This document shows positions 1 through 8,074 of a stretch of 64,000 bases of DNA, piece by piece (the stretch's first letter is position 1; every line of letters starts with the position of its first letter). Position numbers and translations under genes: made by a program. The stretch is from Mesotoga infera (GTDB taxonomy: Bacteria > Thermotogota > Thermotogae > Petrotogales > Kosmotogaceae): contig NZ_LS974202.1 of assembly GCF_900157305.1 (NCBI RefSeq), forward strand, positions 310,001-374,000, given 5' to 3'. The notes beneath the pieces are model-generated. The model worked only from the letters and a program-made list of their open reading frames with translations. It was not told the DNA's origin and did no database searches.

Positions 1-220
1 TGGTTTCCTTTCCGGTTCCATGGGGAAGTGAAACAGTTCCGCGAACCTGCTGATCGGACTTTGCAGGATCTATTCCCAGCTTGAGGTGCATCTCTACGGT
101 TTCATTGAACTTGGCGGAAGGAAACTTCTTGAGAATATCTATACCCTCTTCCACCGAATAAGTCTTCATCCTATCCACAAGCTGTCTCGCCTGTGTGTAT
201 CTCTTCGATCTAACCGGCAT
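1..220 (-). CDS. rplA: 50S ribosomal protein L1, N-terminal part (runs off left edge)
   Basis: About the first 73 codons of L1 are present and the rest lies beyond the left edge. L1 binds 23S rRNA at the L1 stalk, helps release E-site tRNA, and in many bacteria represses its own L11-L1 operon by binding the mRNA. The start is ATG at 218-220. The encoded N-terminus (MPVRSKRYTQARQ, then a VEEGIDILKK segment) is characteristic of bacterial L1. A G-rich run just upstream serves as the ribosome binding site. The gene lies 12 bp after rplK, the usual L11-L1 pair. Confidence 0.95.
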   Translation of the reverse strand, partial: MPVRSKRYTQARQLVDRMKTYSVEEGIDILKKFPSAKFNETVEMHLKLGIDPAKSDQQVRGTVSLPHGTGKET

Positions 221-232
221 TCAGATCCCCCC

Positions 233-658
233 TCAACCTACTATTTCGATGCCCATGTTTCGCGCCGTTCCGGCGATTATCTTCGCTGCGGCATCTACTG
301 TTCTGGCGTTGAGATCGGGAAACTTCACTTTCGCAATCTCCTCCAGCTGTGCTCTGGTGATCCTTCCGACCTTTGTCCTGTTGGGTATCCCGGAACCTTT
401 CTGAATTCCGGCAGCCCTGAGAAGAAGGAAACTCGCGGGTGGAGTCTTCAGTTCAAACGTGAAGGATCTGTCGGCATAAACTGTGATGATTACAGGAAGT
501 ATCATACCGGCCCTGTCAGCGGTTTCTGCATTGAACTGCTTGCAAAAGCCCATAATATTCACACCGTGCTGACCCAGAGCTGGACCGACTGGTGGTGCTG
601 GGGTAGCTTTACCGGCTTCAAGCTGTAGTTTAACCTGAGCCAAAATCTTCTTTGCCAT
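233..658 (-). CDS. rplK: 50S ribosomal protein L11
   Basis: L11 (141 aa, the usual length) binds the GTPase-associated centre of 23S rRNA and is needed for elongation-factor GTPase activity and stringent-response sensing. The N-terminal domain shows the proline-rich [16 protein letters not shown] motif, and the C-terminal RNA-binding domain ends in the conserved [16 protein letters not shown] segment. It sits between nusG and rplA in the standard order and is probably co-transcribed from the promoter at 2429-2457. Confidence 0.98.
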   Translation of the reverse strand: MAKKILAQVKLQLEAGKATPAPPVGPALGQHGVNIMGFCKQFNAETADRAGMILPVIITVYADRSFTFELKTPPASFLLLRAAGIQKGSGIPNRTKVGRITRAQLEEIAKVKFPDLNARTVDAAAKIIAGTARNMGIEIVG

Positions 659-705
659 TGGAAAAACCTCCCTGTGGTCTATCGGGCCTGAGCCCTCCCA
701 CTACT

Positions 706-1770
706 TCAGACTATCTTCTCGACTTCGGAAAGCCCCAGTATCACGGGGGTCTCTCTTCCGAAGATACTAACTACGACCTTTAACTCCTGCCTTTCGGGGT
801 CAAGCTCGGTGATCTTGCCTACGAAGTCCTCGAAAGGACCGGAGTTTATCCTCACTATCTCGCCTATCTCAAATTCGACTTCTATCTTGATCGGTCCAAC
901 ATGCTCTTCGTACTCTTCTATGCCAACCAGCCTGAGAAGAGCCTTCACTTCCTTGCCCTTAAGTTCAACAGGCTGACCTCCAACGGAGACGAAGTTGACG
1001 ACGTTGGGCGTGTTTTTTACGAGGTTTTGTGTTTCTTCGTTCATTATCATTTCTATGAAAACATAGCCGGGATAAAGTCTCGTCCTGATTATTTTGAAGA
1101 TCTTTATCTCTTTTCTTCCAGGAAGCTCCGACAGCTCGACTCTGCCCTCGGTCTTGGAGGTAACCTTTCTGGAATTGCCGAGCACATCACCCCTCTTTAC
1201 AGTTGTACCACGTTTCACAAACCTCATATCGCAACTGTCGGGATGAATGAGATAAACATCTTCTTCGCCGTTCACACGTTCGATTACCACGCGTTTCATC
1301 TTCTGAGTGTAAACTATTTTACCGTCAAGCTCACAGAAGTACTCCCCACTCTTCGCAAGAGGCATACCCTGTCTGATCCTCGCGCCTGTCTTAACACCTG
1401 TCTCGATCTTGGCACTTTCGGGTATGTAGTAAGTTTTTGTGTAACGTCTGTCAACCGTTTCAATGAAGATGACTCTGTAATTTTTGACCTCGGTTATAGT
1501 TCCATCGTTCTTGACTTTTATCTCGAGTTCTTCCGCGACCGGTTCACCCTTGACAACATCCTGGTTCTCCTTCACGAGCAACCTGGCGTTGGCCGGAATT
1601 ATATGTTTCTCCGCTGCTACGTTGGCTCTGTCGAGTTTAGTTTCTTCCGGAACCAGTATTTTACCGAAGAGGTGCGAAAAACCGAAAGACTCTATCTTAG
1701 TCTGAATAGCTTCTCTGATAGAGTTTTCCAGACCGGAATAAGTTTGAATTATGAACCACTTCTTGCGCAC
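706..1770 (-). CDS. nusG: Transcription termination/antitermination factor NusG, long Thermotoga-type
   Basis: NusG binds the RNA polymerase clamp through its NGN domain and contacts Rho or ribosomal protein S10 through its KOW domain. The protein has 354 residues, nearly twice the E. coli form. The NGN domain begins with KKWFIIQTYSGLE and is interrupted near residue 45. It resumes near residue 225 at RTRLYPGYVFIEM, and the C-terminal KOW domain (SGPFEDFVGKI) follows. The insertion of about 175 residues is rich in beta-strand and Lys/Glu and matches the extra domain known from Thermotoga maritima NusG. The start is a GTG with GGTGAT upstream. It lies 25 bp after secE. Both NusG partners, Rho and S10, are also encoded in this window. 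Confidence 0.96.
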   Translation of the reverse strand: MRKKWFIIQTYSGLENSIREAIQTKIESFGFSHLFGKILVPEETKLDRANVAAEKHIIPANARLLVKENQDVVKGEPVAEELEIKVKNDGTITEVKNYRVIFIETVDRRYTKTYYIPESAKIETGVKTGARIRQGMPLAKSGEYFCELDGKIVYTQKMKRVVIERVNGEEDVYLIHPDSCDMRFVKRGTTVKRGDVLGNSRKVTSKTEGRVELSELPGRKEIKIFKIIRTRLYPGYVFIEMIMNEETQNLVKNTPNVVNFVSVGGQPVELKGKEVKALLRLVGIEEYEEHVGPIKIEVEFEIGEIVRINSGPFEDFVGKITELDPERQELKVVVSIFGRETPVILGLSEVEKIV

Positions 1771-1795
1771 TACATATCACCAGCACATGGGCGTA

Positions 1796-2002
1796 TCAAG
1801 CGCCACCGGTGAGAAAACTCAAAAGACTTCCTATAACGTTAGTGAAGAGCACATCGAGGAGTCCAAGGAATACTCCGCAGACGATTAGAATCACGATTAC
1901 GGCACCAGTCGACGAGACCATCTGCTGCCTGTTAGGCCATGTAACCTTCTTCACTTCACTTTTCACTTCGGAAAGAAATTTCCAGAATCTTGCCTTGGCC
2001 AT
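1796..2002 (-). CDS. secE: Preprotein translocase subunit SecE
   Basis: SecE (68 aa, the short one-TM form) clamps the two halves of the SecY channel. The cytoplasmic amphipathic helix carries the conserved FLSEVKSEVKKVTWPNRQQ motif at about residues 8-26. A single membrane span follows (about residues 36-60, rich in Val, Ile and Leu). It lies between rpmG and nusG in the standard bacterial order. Its partners SecY and SecA are encoded at 40812-42113 and 60951-63401. Confidence 0.96.
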   Translation of the reverse strand: MAKARFWKFLSEVKSEVKKVTWPNRQQMVSSTGAVIVILIVCGVFLGLLDVLFTNVIGSLLSFLTGGA

Positions 2003-2036
2003 GGGATTCCTCCTATTTCAACAGATAGTCCCGAAC

Positions 2037-2204
2037 CTACTTTGACTCTTTATGCTCAGTATGTTTTCTGCACTTCGGGCAGAATTTGTTCGAGTCAAGC
2101 TTGTACTTCTTCTGGCGATTTTTGAACCTGTAGTAATTTCTCGTTCCACAGACTGAACACTTCAAAGTCACCAGAACCTTGTTTCCCTTCGTCTTCTTTG
2201 CCAT
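2037..2204 (-). CDS. rpmG: 50S ribosomal protein L33 (zinc-binding form)
   Basis: This 55-codon gene was read by hand. The product begins MAKKTKGNKVLVTLKCSVCG and contains two CxxC pairs (CSVC near residue 16 and CPKC near residue 43), the zinc-binding C+ form of L33. An RNYYRFKNRQKKYKL segment lies between them. It stops with TAG 34 bp before secE. It follows two tRNA genes directly, so the tRNAs are probably cut from a common primary transcript. Confidence 0.95.
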   Translation of the reverse strand: MAKKTKGNKVLVTLKCSVCGTRNYYRFKNRQKKYKLDSNKFCPKCRKHTEHKESK

Positions 2205-2233
2205 TGCATGCACCTCAACAGTAGCAAAATTAA

Positions 2234-2320
2234 TGGTGGTAAGGGGTGGGTTTGAACCACCGAAGGCGTTCCGCCAGCGGATTTACAGTCCGCCCCCTTT
2301 GACCGCTCGGGCACCTTACC
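2234..2320 (-). tRNA. tRNA-Tyr (anticodon GTA)
   Basis: The minus strand folds into a class II tRNA with acceptor stem GGTAAGG/CCTTACC, discriminator A and an encoded CCA (2234-2236). The anticodon loop contains GTA, a long variable arm is present as expected for tRNA-Tyr, and the T-loop is TTCAAAC. The length is 87 nt including CCA. It lies 16 bp from tRNA-Thr. Confidence 0.95.
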
Positions 2321-2336
2321 ACCGATAGTTAACCTA

Positions 2337-2412
2337 TGGAGCCAACGAAGGGACTTGAACCCCCAACCTGCTGATTACAAATCAGCCGCTCTTCCGATTG
2401 AGCTACGTTGGC
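2337..2412 (-). tRNA. tRNA-Thr (anticodon TGT)
   Basis: The minus strand gives a 76-nt cloverleaf including an encoded CCA. The acceptor stem is GCCAACG/CGTTGGC with discriminator T. The D-arm contains AGCTCAATCGGAAGAGC, the anticodon arm CTGATTTGTAATCAG carries TGT, and the T-loop is TTCAAGT. It is the first gene of the tRNA-rpmG-secE-nusG operon, just after the promoter at 2429-2457. Confidence 0.96.
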
Positions 2413-2428
2413 CCGACGCACGATATTT

Positions 2429-2457
2429 ATTATAACCAATGACTGGAGCCCTGTCAA
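2429..2457 (-). promoter_or_regulatory. Consensus sigma-70 type promoter for the tRNA-Thr/tRNA-Tyr-rpmG-secE-nusG-rplKA operon
   Basis: On the minus strand TTGACA (2452-2457) and TATAAT (2429-2434) are separated by exactly 17 bp, a perfect consensus. Transcription would start near 2422, about 10 nt before the mature 5' end of tRNA-Thr. Confidence 0.93.
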
Positions 2458-2512
2458 CAAGGAGGAGAAAAATAAGATGACTACCCTTGCTGAACGTAGA
2501 TCTTCCGGGACT

Positions 2513-2746
2513 TTACTTGACTTTTGGAACGAGGATCATCAACATCTCCTCGTTCCTAATTCTTATATACCCCTCTTCCAGCTCCTTGAGTGCGACAGTA
2601 ATTTTGTCCCCGGCCGCTCTTACAGTTGCCGAATCGAGTTTAGGTCTGCCGAAGTCTTCGAGGTCTTCAGCCCTTTTGGCCGCTGCAACTGGAATTGCAT
2701 ACTTGTGTCTTATTCTCTTCAGTAGAGAATCGTAGTTAATTATCAT
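2513..2746 (-). CDS. rpoZ: RNA polymerase omega subunit
   Basis: Omega (77 aa) helps assemble and stabilise the beta-prime subunit of RNA polymerase. The conserved features are the N-terminal NYDSLLKRIRHKY, the YAIPVAAAKRAEDL segment (the omega AAxRARxL motif) and KITVALKELEEG. It overlaps the gmk stop by 4 bp (ATGA). The order remA-gmk-rpoZ is common in Firmicutes and Thermotogota. No clear U-tract terminator follows, and the next leftward promoter begins only about 55 bp downstream. Confidence 0.9.
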   Translation of the reverse strand: MIINYDSLLKRIRHKYAIPVAAAKRAEDLEDFGRPKLDSATVRAAGDKITVALKELEEGYIRIRNEEMLMILVPKVK

Positions 2747-3360
2747 TCAACTGACTCCTCAAAAAGAAATTTCTCGCCTTTAGCCCTGATGATTCTATCA
2801 ACCCGCAGCCTTTCAGCTGTTATTACCGCTTCAAATTGGCTTACCGACTGTTTTAAGTTATTGTTAATTACTATATATTCGAAGTGTTTGACCTGTTCCA
2901 GTTCCCATTTGGCATCTTCGAGACGAACTTTAAGAGATTCCGAATTCTCCGTCCCCCTTGAGGTGAGCCTTCTGACCAATTCTTTGTAAGAAGGAGGCGC
3001 GATGAAGATGTATATTGCGTCTTCCAGGCTCTTCATAATCGAAATGGCACCCTGTATATCTACATCCAGAAGAACATCACGACCACTATCTGTACAGCTG
3101 CCGACAAACTCTTTCGAAGTTCCGTAGTAGTTGCCATGGACTTTCGCCCACTCGAGCAGTTCTTTCCCCTCGATCAAAGATTTGAAGGTTTCTTCGGAGA
3201 CGAAGAAATAATCCTTTCCATCTATCTCTCCGGGTCTTATCTTTCTGGTGGTGTAAGAGACCGAAAACACCAGATTGTCGTTTCTAGCTAGAATTTCCTT
3301 CAGTATGGTTGTCTTTCCGGCCCCAGATGGACCGCTCATAACGAAGACTAGTCCCTTCAT
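2743..3360 (-). CDS. gmk: Guanylate kinase
   Basis: Guanylate kinase phosphorylates GMP to GDP with ATP in purine nucleotide synthesis. The protein has 205 residues, the normal length. It begins with the P-loop [11 protein letters not shown] (residues 8-18). The GMP-binding segment follows ([21 protein letters not shown], in part), then the DVDIQGA motif and the lid Arg-rich region RRLTSRGTE. It overlaps both neighbours by 4 bp (ATGA), which suggests translational coupling in the yicC-remA-gmk-rpoZ operon. Confidence 0.97.
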   Translation of the reverse strand: MKGLVFVMSGPSGAGKTTILKEILARNDNLVFSVSYTTRKIRPGEIDGKDYFFVSEETFKSLIEGKELLEWAKVHGNYYGTSKEFVGSCTDSGRDVLLDVDIQGAISIMKSLEDAIYIFIAPPSYKELVRRLTSRGTENSESLKVRLEDAKWELEQVKHFEYIVINNNLKQSVSQFEAVITAERLRVDRIIRAKGEKFLFEESVE

Positions 3361-3656
3361 TCCTCAAAACTCTGTCCCGATTCCCGGATATCTTCGAGAA
3401 GCTTCTCGATATCACTGAAGGTCTGCATGAATCTGGAAGCTATCGTCTCTGGTTGAATCGCCGATAGTATGATGTGATTGCTGTCCGTAATAACGATCGC
3501 CCTGGTTTTTCTGCCGTATGTTGCATCGATAAGTTTCCCCTCGTCCTTCGCGACTTCCTTCAATCTCTTCAGTGGAGCAGATTCAGGGTTGACTATCGCG
3601 ATCACCCTGTCTCCAATAATGACATTTCCGAAACCCACGTTAATGAGTCCGTACAA
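3357..3656 (-). CDS. RemA-like DUF370 regulatory protein
   Basis: This is a 99-residue DUF370 protein with the family core [48 protein letters not shown] and [15 protein letters not shown]. RemA of Bacillus is a DNA-binding activator of matrix genes. The function here is unknown, but the family nearly always sits beside yicC and gmk, as it does here. I chose TTG at 3654-3656 because GGGAGG lies 8 nt before it. An in-frame GTG at 3663-3665 abuts that Shine-Dalgarno too closely. A C-terminal tail of about 15 residues is acidic. Confidence 0.85.
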   Translation of the reverse strand: MYGLINVGFGNVIIGDRVIAIVNPESAPLKRLKEVAKDEGKLIDATYGRKTRAIVITDSNHIILSAIQPETIASRFMQTFSDIEKLLEDIRESGQSFEE

Positions 3657-3671
3657 GAAGAACACCTCCCA

Positions 3672-4544
3672 CTACTCTATGTTCTGTACTTGCTCCCTCA
3701 GCTTGTTCACCAGAGTCCTGCCCTCAACAGATAGAGCAGATATTTCGAGCTTCTTCGATTTCGAAGCCACCGTCGATAACTCCCTATGCAACTCCTGACA
3801 AATAAAGTCCAGCTGCACGCCGCAGTCGTCGTCGTTGGAGAGAATTTCCCTGAAAGAAGCGATATGAGAATCCAGTCTCACCAACTCTTCTGATATATCG
3901 GCCTTTTCAGCCAGAAGAACCACTTCCTGCTCAAGCCTGTTCTCTTCGAGCTCTCCATCGAAAAGCTTTTCGACTCTCTTTTTAAGAAACTCTCTGTAGT
4001 AACCCACCATACCGTCCGACATCTCTTTCAACTGCGATGAGATTTGTTGTAACTTATCGAGATAATCTTCCAGGGCCTTCAAGAGGTTGAGTCCTTCCCG
4101 TTCGCGATCGCGATTGAGTGATTCCAGAGCTTTTTCCAGAACTGGAACCACTGCGTTCCACACTCTTCTCGCCAGTTCTTCCGAGGGCCTACTCCTGAGT
4201 ATTTCCTTGAACCTCGTCATAGAATCTATCGAAACCTCTCCGTCGAGGCCAAGCCTTTCGGCTATCGCCTTCAGAGAGGTGTAGATCGATATTGCCGTGC
4301 CAAAATCCGGCTTCAAAAGACCGCTGTCTTCAATGAGCGAAATCTCCACTCTGGCTTTCACAGTACCCCTTTTGATTCGTTCCTTTATATACCTTGAAAC
4401 ATCGAGTTCCAGTTCGGCAAAGGTCTCCCCCGAGTTAACGTCGAGGTTCAGGTACTTCGAATTAACTGTCTTGAGTTCGACAAGAACGTTAATACCGTCA
4501 ACCACACTCTCGGCTCTTGAATAACCGGTCATACTTCTGATCAA
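3672..4544 (-). CDS. yicC: YicC-family endoribonuclease
   Basis: YicC proteins are endoribonucleases acting on small and messenger RNA. This one has 290 residues, the family length, with the N-terminal signature IRSMTGYSRAE and the C-terminal DUF1732 region DISEELVRLDSHIASF, then DFICQELHRELSTVASKS. I chose TTG at 4542-4544, with GAGGTG 7 nt upstream, giving the family-typical N-terminus. The ATG four codons later would cut into the motif. A promoter (4584-4612) lies just upstream, so yicC probably opens the operon yicC-remA-gmk-rpoZ. Confidence 0.93.
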   Translation of the reverse strand: MIRSMTGYSRAESVVDGINVLVELKTVNSKYLNLDVNSGETFAELELDVSRYIKERIKRGTVKARVEISLIEDSGLLKPDFGTAISIYTSLKAIAERLGLDGEVSIDSMTRFKEILRSRPSEELARRVWNAVVPVLEKALESLNRDREREGLNLLKALEDYLDKLQQISSQLKEMSDGMVGYYREFLKKRVEKLFDGELEENRLEQEVVLLAEKADISEELVRLDSHIASFREILSNDDDCGVQLDFICQELHRELSTVASKSKKLEISALSVEGRTLVNKLREQVQNIE

Positions 4545-4583
4545 AAGAATCACCTCAAAGACAGTTATGTCTAACTACAGTCA

Positions 4584-4612
4584 ATTATAACCGTTAAGAG
4601 CTAAAATTTCAA
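4584..4612 (-). promoter_or_regulatory. Promoter for yicC-remA-gmk-rpoZ
   Basis: On the minus strand TTGAAA (4607-4612) and TATAAT (4584-4589) are 17 bp apart. The -35 box overlaps the last codons of the upstream cysteine desulfurase gene. Transcription would start near 4577, about 30 nt before the yicC start. Confidence 0.85.
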
Positions 4613-5728
4613 AAGAGAGACCGATTTCTTCAGCCTTTCTACTAAAATCTCAAGTTCTTCAACCGTTGTGAATTTCGACATACTTATTCTCAAAGAGCTG
4701 GAAGCTATCGCGGCCTCCAGTCCCATGTTATCCAGCACGTACTGACCGCTGTCGTTTCTGGAAGAGCAGGCCGAAGATATTCCCACATAGACGCCATCGG
4801 TTGATAGCGCGTTGGCAAGGACTTCGGATTTCACACCAGGAAAAGAGACATTCAAAGTGTTGGCGACCGACCTCTCTGCAGTGTTCACCACCCCGCCGAT
4901 CCTTTCGACCTCCAGTTTCAACCTCTCCTTGAGTCCCTTGAGTTTCGCCGTTATAGCCTCCATCGAATCGACGGCCCTTTCCATTGCGATAGAAGAAACC
5001 ACAATTCCCGGAACGTTTTGAGTGCCAGATCGTAAGGCCTTCTCCTGTCCACCTCCGGTTACAACCGCGCGTATGGGTGCGCCACGTTTTACATAGGTAA
5101 TGCCTACTCCTTTCGGTCCATGGAACTTGTGGGCCGAAAAGGAGGCGAAGTCGCAGAAAGCTTCAGCCGGTGTGAAGGGACATTTCCCTATGGCCTGTAC
5201 GGCATCGACGTGGTACAGGACACCTCTACTCCTCAATGCTTTTCCCACCTCTTCGAAAGGCTGGATAGAGCCTGTTACATTGTTCACCGCCATGAGGGAG
5301 ACCAGAAATGTCTCTTCATCTACCATTTCGAGCATTTTTCCGCTATCGATTATCCCGTCACGACCCGGCTTAATCTCCACCACATCGATCTCGTGAGTGT
5401 TTTTCAGATCCTTCAGAGTATTCAAAACTGCCTTATGTTCTATCGCCGATGTGACCACCTTTTTCCTTTTACCCCTGAAGGAGATACACGAGCGTAACAC
5501 CCAGTTGATTGACTCGGTCGCACTTGAGGTGAAAAAGATCTCTCTGGGATCGGCCATGAGAATTCGGGCTACTCTCAGACGCGCTTCTTCAAGCATCTTG
5601 TTCGCCTTTATCCCCATAGAGTGAATGGAGTTAGGATTTCCATATTCCTCGGTGCAGAGACTCAGCATTTGCTCGGCCAGATCTTTATCCATGGCTGTGG
5701 TTGCGTTATTGTCGAAATAGCAGATCAA
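4601..5728 (-). CDS. Cysteine desulfurase (NifS/IscS family)
   Basis: This PLP enzyme removes sulfur from cysteine as a persulfide for Fe-S clusters and tRNA thiolation. The 375 residues begin with the family signature YFDNNATT. The PLP lysine lies in SFSAHKFHGPKG (Lys201). The PLP-contact His of SAIEHKA and Asp of HVDAVQA are present. The catalytic cysteine lies in the mobile loop SSACSSRND. The short loop next to that Cys cannot separate NifS from IscS roles, so I give no symbol. It overlaps ligA by 4 bp (ATGA). No scaffold gene (iscU, nifU or sufB) is nearby. Confidence 0.93.
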   Translation of the reverse strand: MICYFDNNATTAMDKDLAEQMLSLCTEEYGNPNSIHSMGIKANKMLEEARLRVARILMADPREIFFTSSATESINWVLRSCISFRGKRKKVVTSAIEHKAVLNTLKDLKNTHEIDVVEIKPGRDGIIDSGKMLEMVDEETFLVSLMAVNNVTGSIQPFEEVGKALRSRGVLYHVDAVQAIGKCPFTPAEAFCDFASFSAHKFHGPKGVGITYVKRGAPIRAVVTGGGQEKALRSGTQNVPGIVVSSIAMERAVDSMEAITAKLKGLKERLKLEVERIGGVVNTAERSVANTLNVSFPGVKSEVLANALSTDGVYVGISSACSSRNDSGQYVLDNMGLEAAIASSSLRISMSKFTTVEELEILVERLKKSVSLLKF

Positions 5729-7722
5729 AGATCGATCATCTCCTCGAACTCGCTCTCGGTAATCACCTTTATACCGAGCGATATGGCTTTTGCTTCTTTT
5801 GAGCCAGCCTTTTCTCCCGCTATAAGGTAATCGGTGTTCCTGGAAACCGAGGCTGCTACCTCTCCGCCAAGAGAAGTGATTAACTCGTGTATCTCGTTTC
5901 TAGAATAATTCTTGAGTGTTCCAGTTACGACAAATTTCAGCCCTTTAAGCGGCTTCCTGGCTCCAGACTCTTCCTCCAGTGTGTTCAACTGAGAGCGGAG
6001 AGCGTCGATCTCACGCTTCACGGCTTCTCTGGAGAAGAACTCCCTTATAGACTTCGCGAGCTCTTCTCCTATACCCGTAACGGATGTCAGTTCATCGATA
6101 GAAGCCGTCGCCAGAGCCTCAAGATTACCGAAGCGTTTTGCCAGATCCCTCGCCAGTTTCGTTCCGATCCCGGGAATGCCCAGGGCGGTGATTAGCCTGT
6201 GAAGAGGATTCTTTCTGCTCTTTTCGATCGACGATAGCAAGTTCTCGGCCATTTTGTCGCCCACACCTTCACCAAGTTTCAGTATATCTTTCTTCGTGAG
6301 TCTATACAGATCGGAAAAGTCACTCACAAGACCTGAATCAACCAATCTTTCCACGAGTCTCTCTCCCAGTCCCTCAATATCCATGGCGTCGCGAGAAGAG
6401 AAAAAGGTTATGCGTCTGATCAACTTCGCCGGACAGAGAGGGTTGAGACATTTCAACGCCACTTCGCCTTCCTTCTCCCGTCCAACATCGCCACCACATA
6501 CCGGACAGTTCGAGGGCATCTCGATCTCGATTTCTTTACCATCTCTCTTTTCCTGTATACTTTTTACGATCTGCGGAATTATCTCACCGGCCTTCTCGAC
6601 GATAACCGTATCGTTTATCCTTATGTCGCGATCCCTAATAAAATCGAAATTGTGCATGCTCGCTCTCTTGACAGTCGTTCCGGCCAGTTGAACCGGTACA
6701 AGCTCGGCGACCGGCGTTATATTTCCCAGCCTACCTACCTGAAAAGTTACTCCGGTGAGCACGGTGCTCACCTGTTCGGCCGGAAATTTAAAGGCCATCG
6801 ACCATCTGGGAGCCTTCGCCGTGTATCCCAGCTCCTGCTGTTGTAGATAGTCATCGACTTTGACAACCACACCGTCGATCGCATAGTTGAGACCACCCTT
6901 TCGGGCGGTCCACTTCTCCCAGTAAGCAACTATCTCCTCTGTACAGCTGGCAATCTCATGGTTGGGCTCAACCCTGAATCCCAACTCACGCATGAATTCG
7001 TAGAGCTCTTCCTGACTCCTAACGCCGTAATTCATCGGTTCTACCACCTGGTAAAAAAAGGCGCTTAACCTACGTTTCAAGACCTGCCCCGGATCTAGCT
7101 GTCTCAAAGTGCCGGCAGCGGCGTTTCTGGGATTGGCAAAGACGGGAAGCCCTTCTGAAATTCTCTCCCTGTTGAGCTCGTCGAAAACATCCTTCGGGAG
7201 GTAAACTTCACCTCGCACTTCGATGTCCAGACTTTTTCTGAGTCTCAACGGTATAGATTTAATGGCCCTTATGTTCGTGGTTACGTCCTCACCGACAAAA
7301 CCGTCTCCCCTGGTTGCTCCAAGTAAGAGAACACCCTTTTCGTACTTCAGTGAAATCGACAGCCCATCGATTTTCAGCTCGCAGGCATAACGAACCGATT
7401 CACTACCGAGAGCCTCTCTGACTCTCTCGTCGAACTTCGCCACTTCTTCTCTGGAATAGGTGTTGTCAAGTGAGTACAATCTGTGCGTATGTACAACCTG
7501 ACGGAAGGATTCGACGGGCTTCAAACCGACCCTGGCGCTTGGAGAATCTGGGGTGGCCAATTCCGGATAGCGTTTTTCTATATCTATAAGTTCTCTCATT
7601 AGTTCGTCGTATTCGCCGTCGGATATGACGGGATCGTCCAGAACAAAGTATCTGTAGGAATGATAATTGATCTCTTCTCTCAGCTTTCTCAATCTTTCTA
7701 TTGTTTTCTCGTCAGCTTGCAA
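5725..7722 (-). CDS. ligA: NAD-dependent DNA ligase LigA
   Basis: LigA seals nicks during replication and repair using NAD+. The 665 residues show the full domain set. The N-terminal Ia domain carries the NAD-binding YHSYRYFVLDDP, then the adenylation domain with catalytic Lys117 in CELKIDGLS, then the OB fold. The four-Cys zinc finger (CPVCGGD ... CLNPLCPAK) follows, then helix-hairpin-helix repeats (ITALGIPGIGTKLA, LTSVTGIGEELA) and a C-terminal BRCT domain (GLKFVVTGTL). It overlaps the downstream desulfurase by 4 bp and lies 11 bp after acpS. Confidence 0.98.
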   Translation of the reverse strand: MQADEKTIERLRKLREEINYHSYRYFVLDDPVISDGEYDELMRELIDIEKRYPELATPDSPSARVGLKPVESFRQVVHTHRLYSLDNTYSREEVAKFDERVREALGSESVRYACELKIDGLSISLKYEKGVLLLGATRGDGFVGEDVTTNIRAIKSIPLRLRKSLDIEVRGEVYLPKDVFDELNRERISEGLPVFANPRNAAAGTLRQLDPGQVLKRRLSAFFYQVVEPMNYGVRSQEELYEFMRELGFRVEPNHEIASCTEEIVAYWEKWTARKGGLNYAIDGVVVKVDDYLQQQELGYTAKAPRWSMAFKFPAEQVSTVLTGVTFQVGRLGNITPVAELVPVQLAGTTVKRASMHNFDFIRDRDIRINDTVIVEKAGEIIPQIVKSIQEKRDGKEIEIEMPSNCPVCGGDVGREKEGEVALKCLNPLCPAKLIRRITFFSSRDAMDIEGLGERLVERLVDSGLVSDFSDLYRLTKKDILKLGEGVGDKMAENLLSSIEKSRKNPLHRLITALGIPGIGTKLARDLAKRFGNLEALATASIDELTSVTGIGEELAKSIREFFSREAVKREIDALRSQLNTLEEESGARKPLKGLKFVVTGTLKNYSRNEIHELITSLGGEVAASVSRNTDYLIAGEKAGSKEAKAISLGIKVITESEFEEMIDL

Positions 7723-7733
7723 GATCTTCCCTC

Positions 7734-8063
7734 CTAAAAAAGGATGACCACGGCGATCGCGTACTCTTTTTCGTGAGATATACTCACAGTTACGGCCGAA
7801 CCAGCGATCTCAAGAAGGGTTACGGAAGGATCTGGAGAACCGTCTTCTTTTGAGAGGAATTCAATGGCAGAGAACGGTATATCCTGTCTGCCAGATGCTT
7901 TCACGAAGGCTTCCTTGGCCGCAAAACGCCCCGCCGCGAATTCCCGTTTCCTCGATGGATTGCCGAGGGAATCGTAGATCCTCTTCTCTTCTTCTCCAAG
8001 GATTCTCAGGGCTATCCTCTCCGTCATTCTGGATATTTTTATTATATCTATTCCCGCTTTCAT
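7734..8063 (-). CDS. acpS: Holo-[acyl-carrier-protein] synthase
   Basis: AcpS transfers phosphopantetheine from CoA to acyl carrier protein. The 109-residue protein starts MKAGIDIIKISRM, giving the conserved GxDI near residue 4. The second motif is FAAGRFAAKEAFVKA with the metal-binding Glu, and the C-terminal ISHEKEYAIAVVI is typical. An ORF open further upstream overlaps mutS2 in another frame. The ATG at 8061-8063 gives the normal family length. Confidence 0.94.
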   Translation of the reverse strand: MKAGIDIIKISRMTERIALRILGEEEKRIYDSLGNPSRKREFAAGRFAAKEAFVKASGRQDIPFSAIEFLSKEDGSPDPSVTLLEIAGSAVTVSISHEKEYAIAVVILF

Positions 8064-8074
8064 AAGCCGTTCCC

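Noticed and set aside
901-1812. 303-codon plus-strand frame opposite nusG
   Set aside because: Antisense shadow. The minus-strand frame is clearly NusG.
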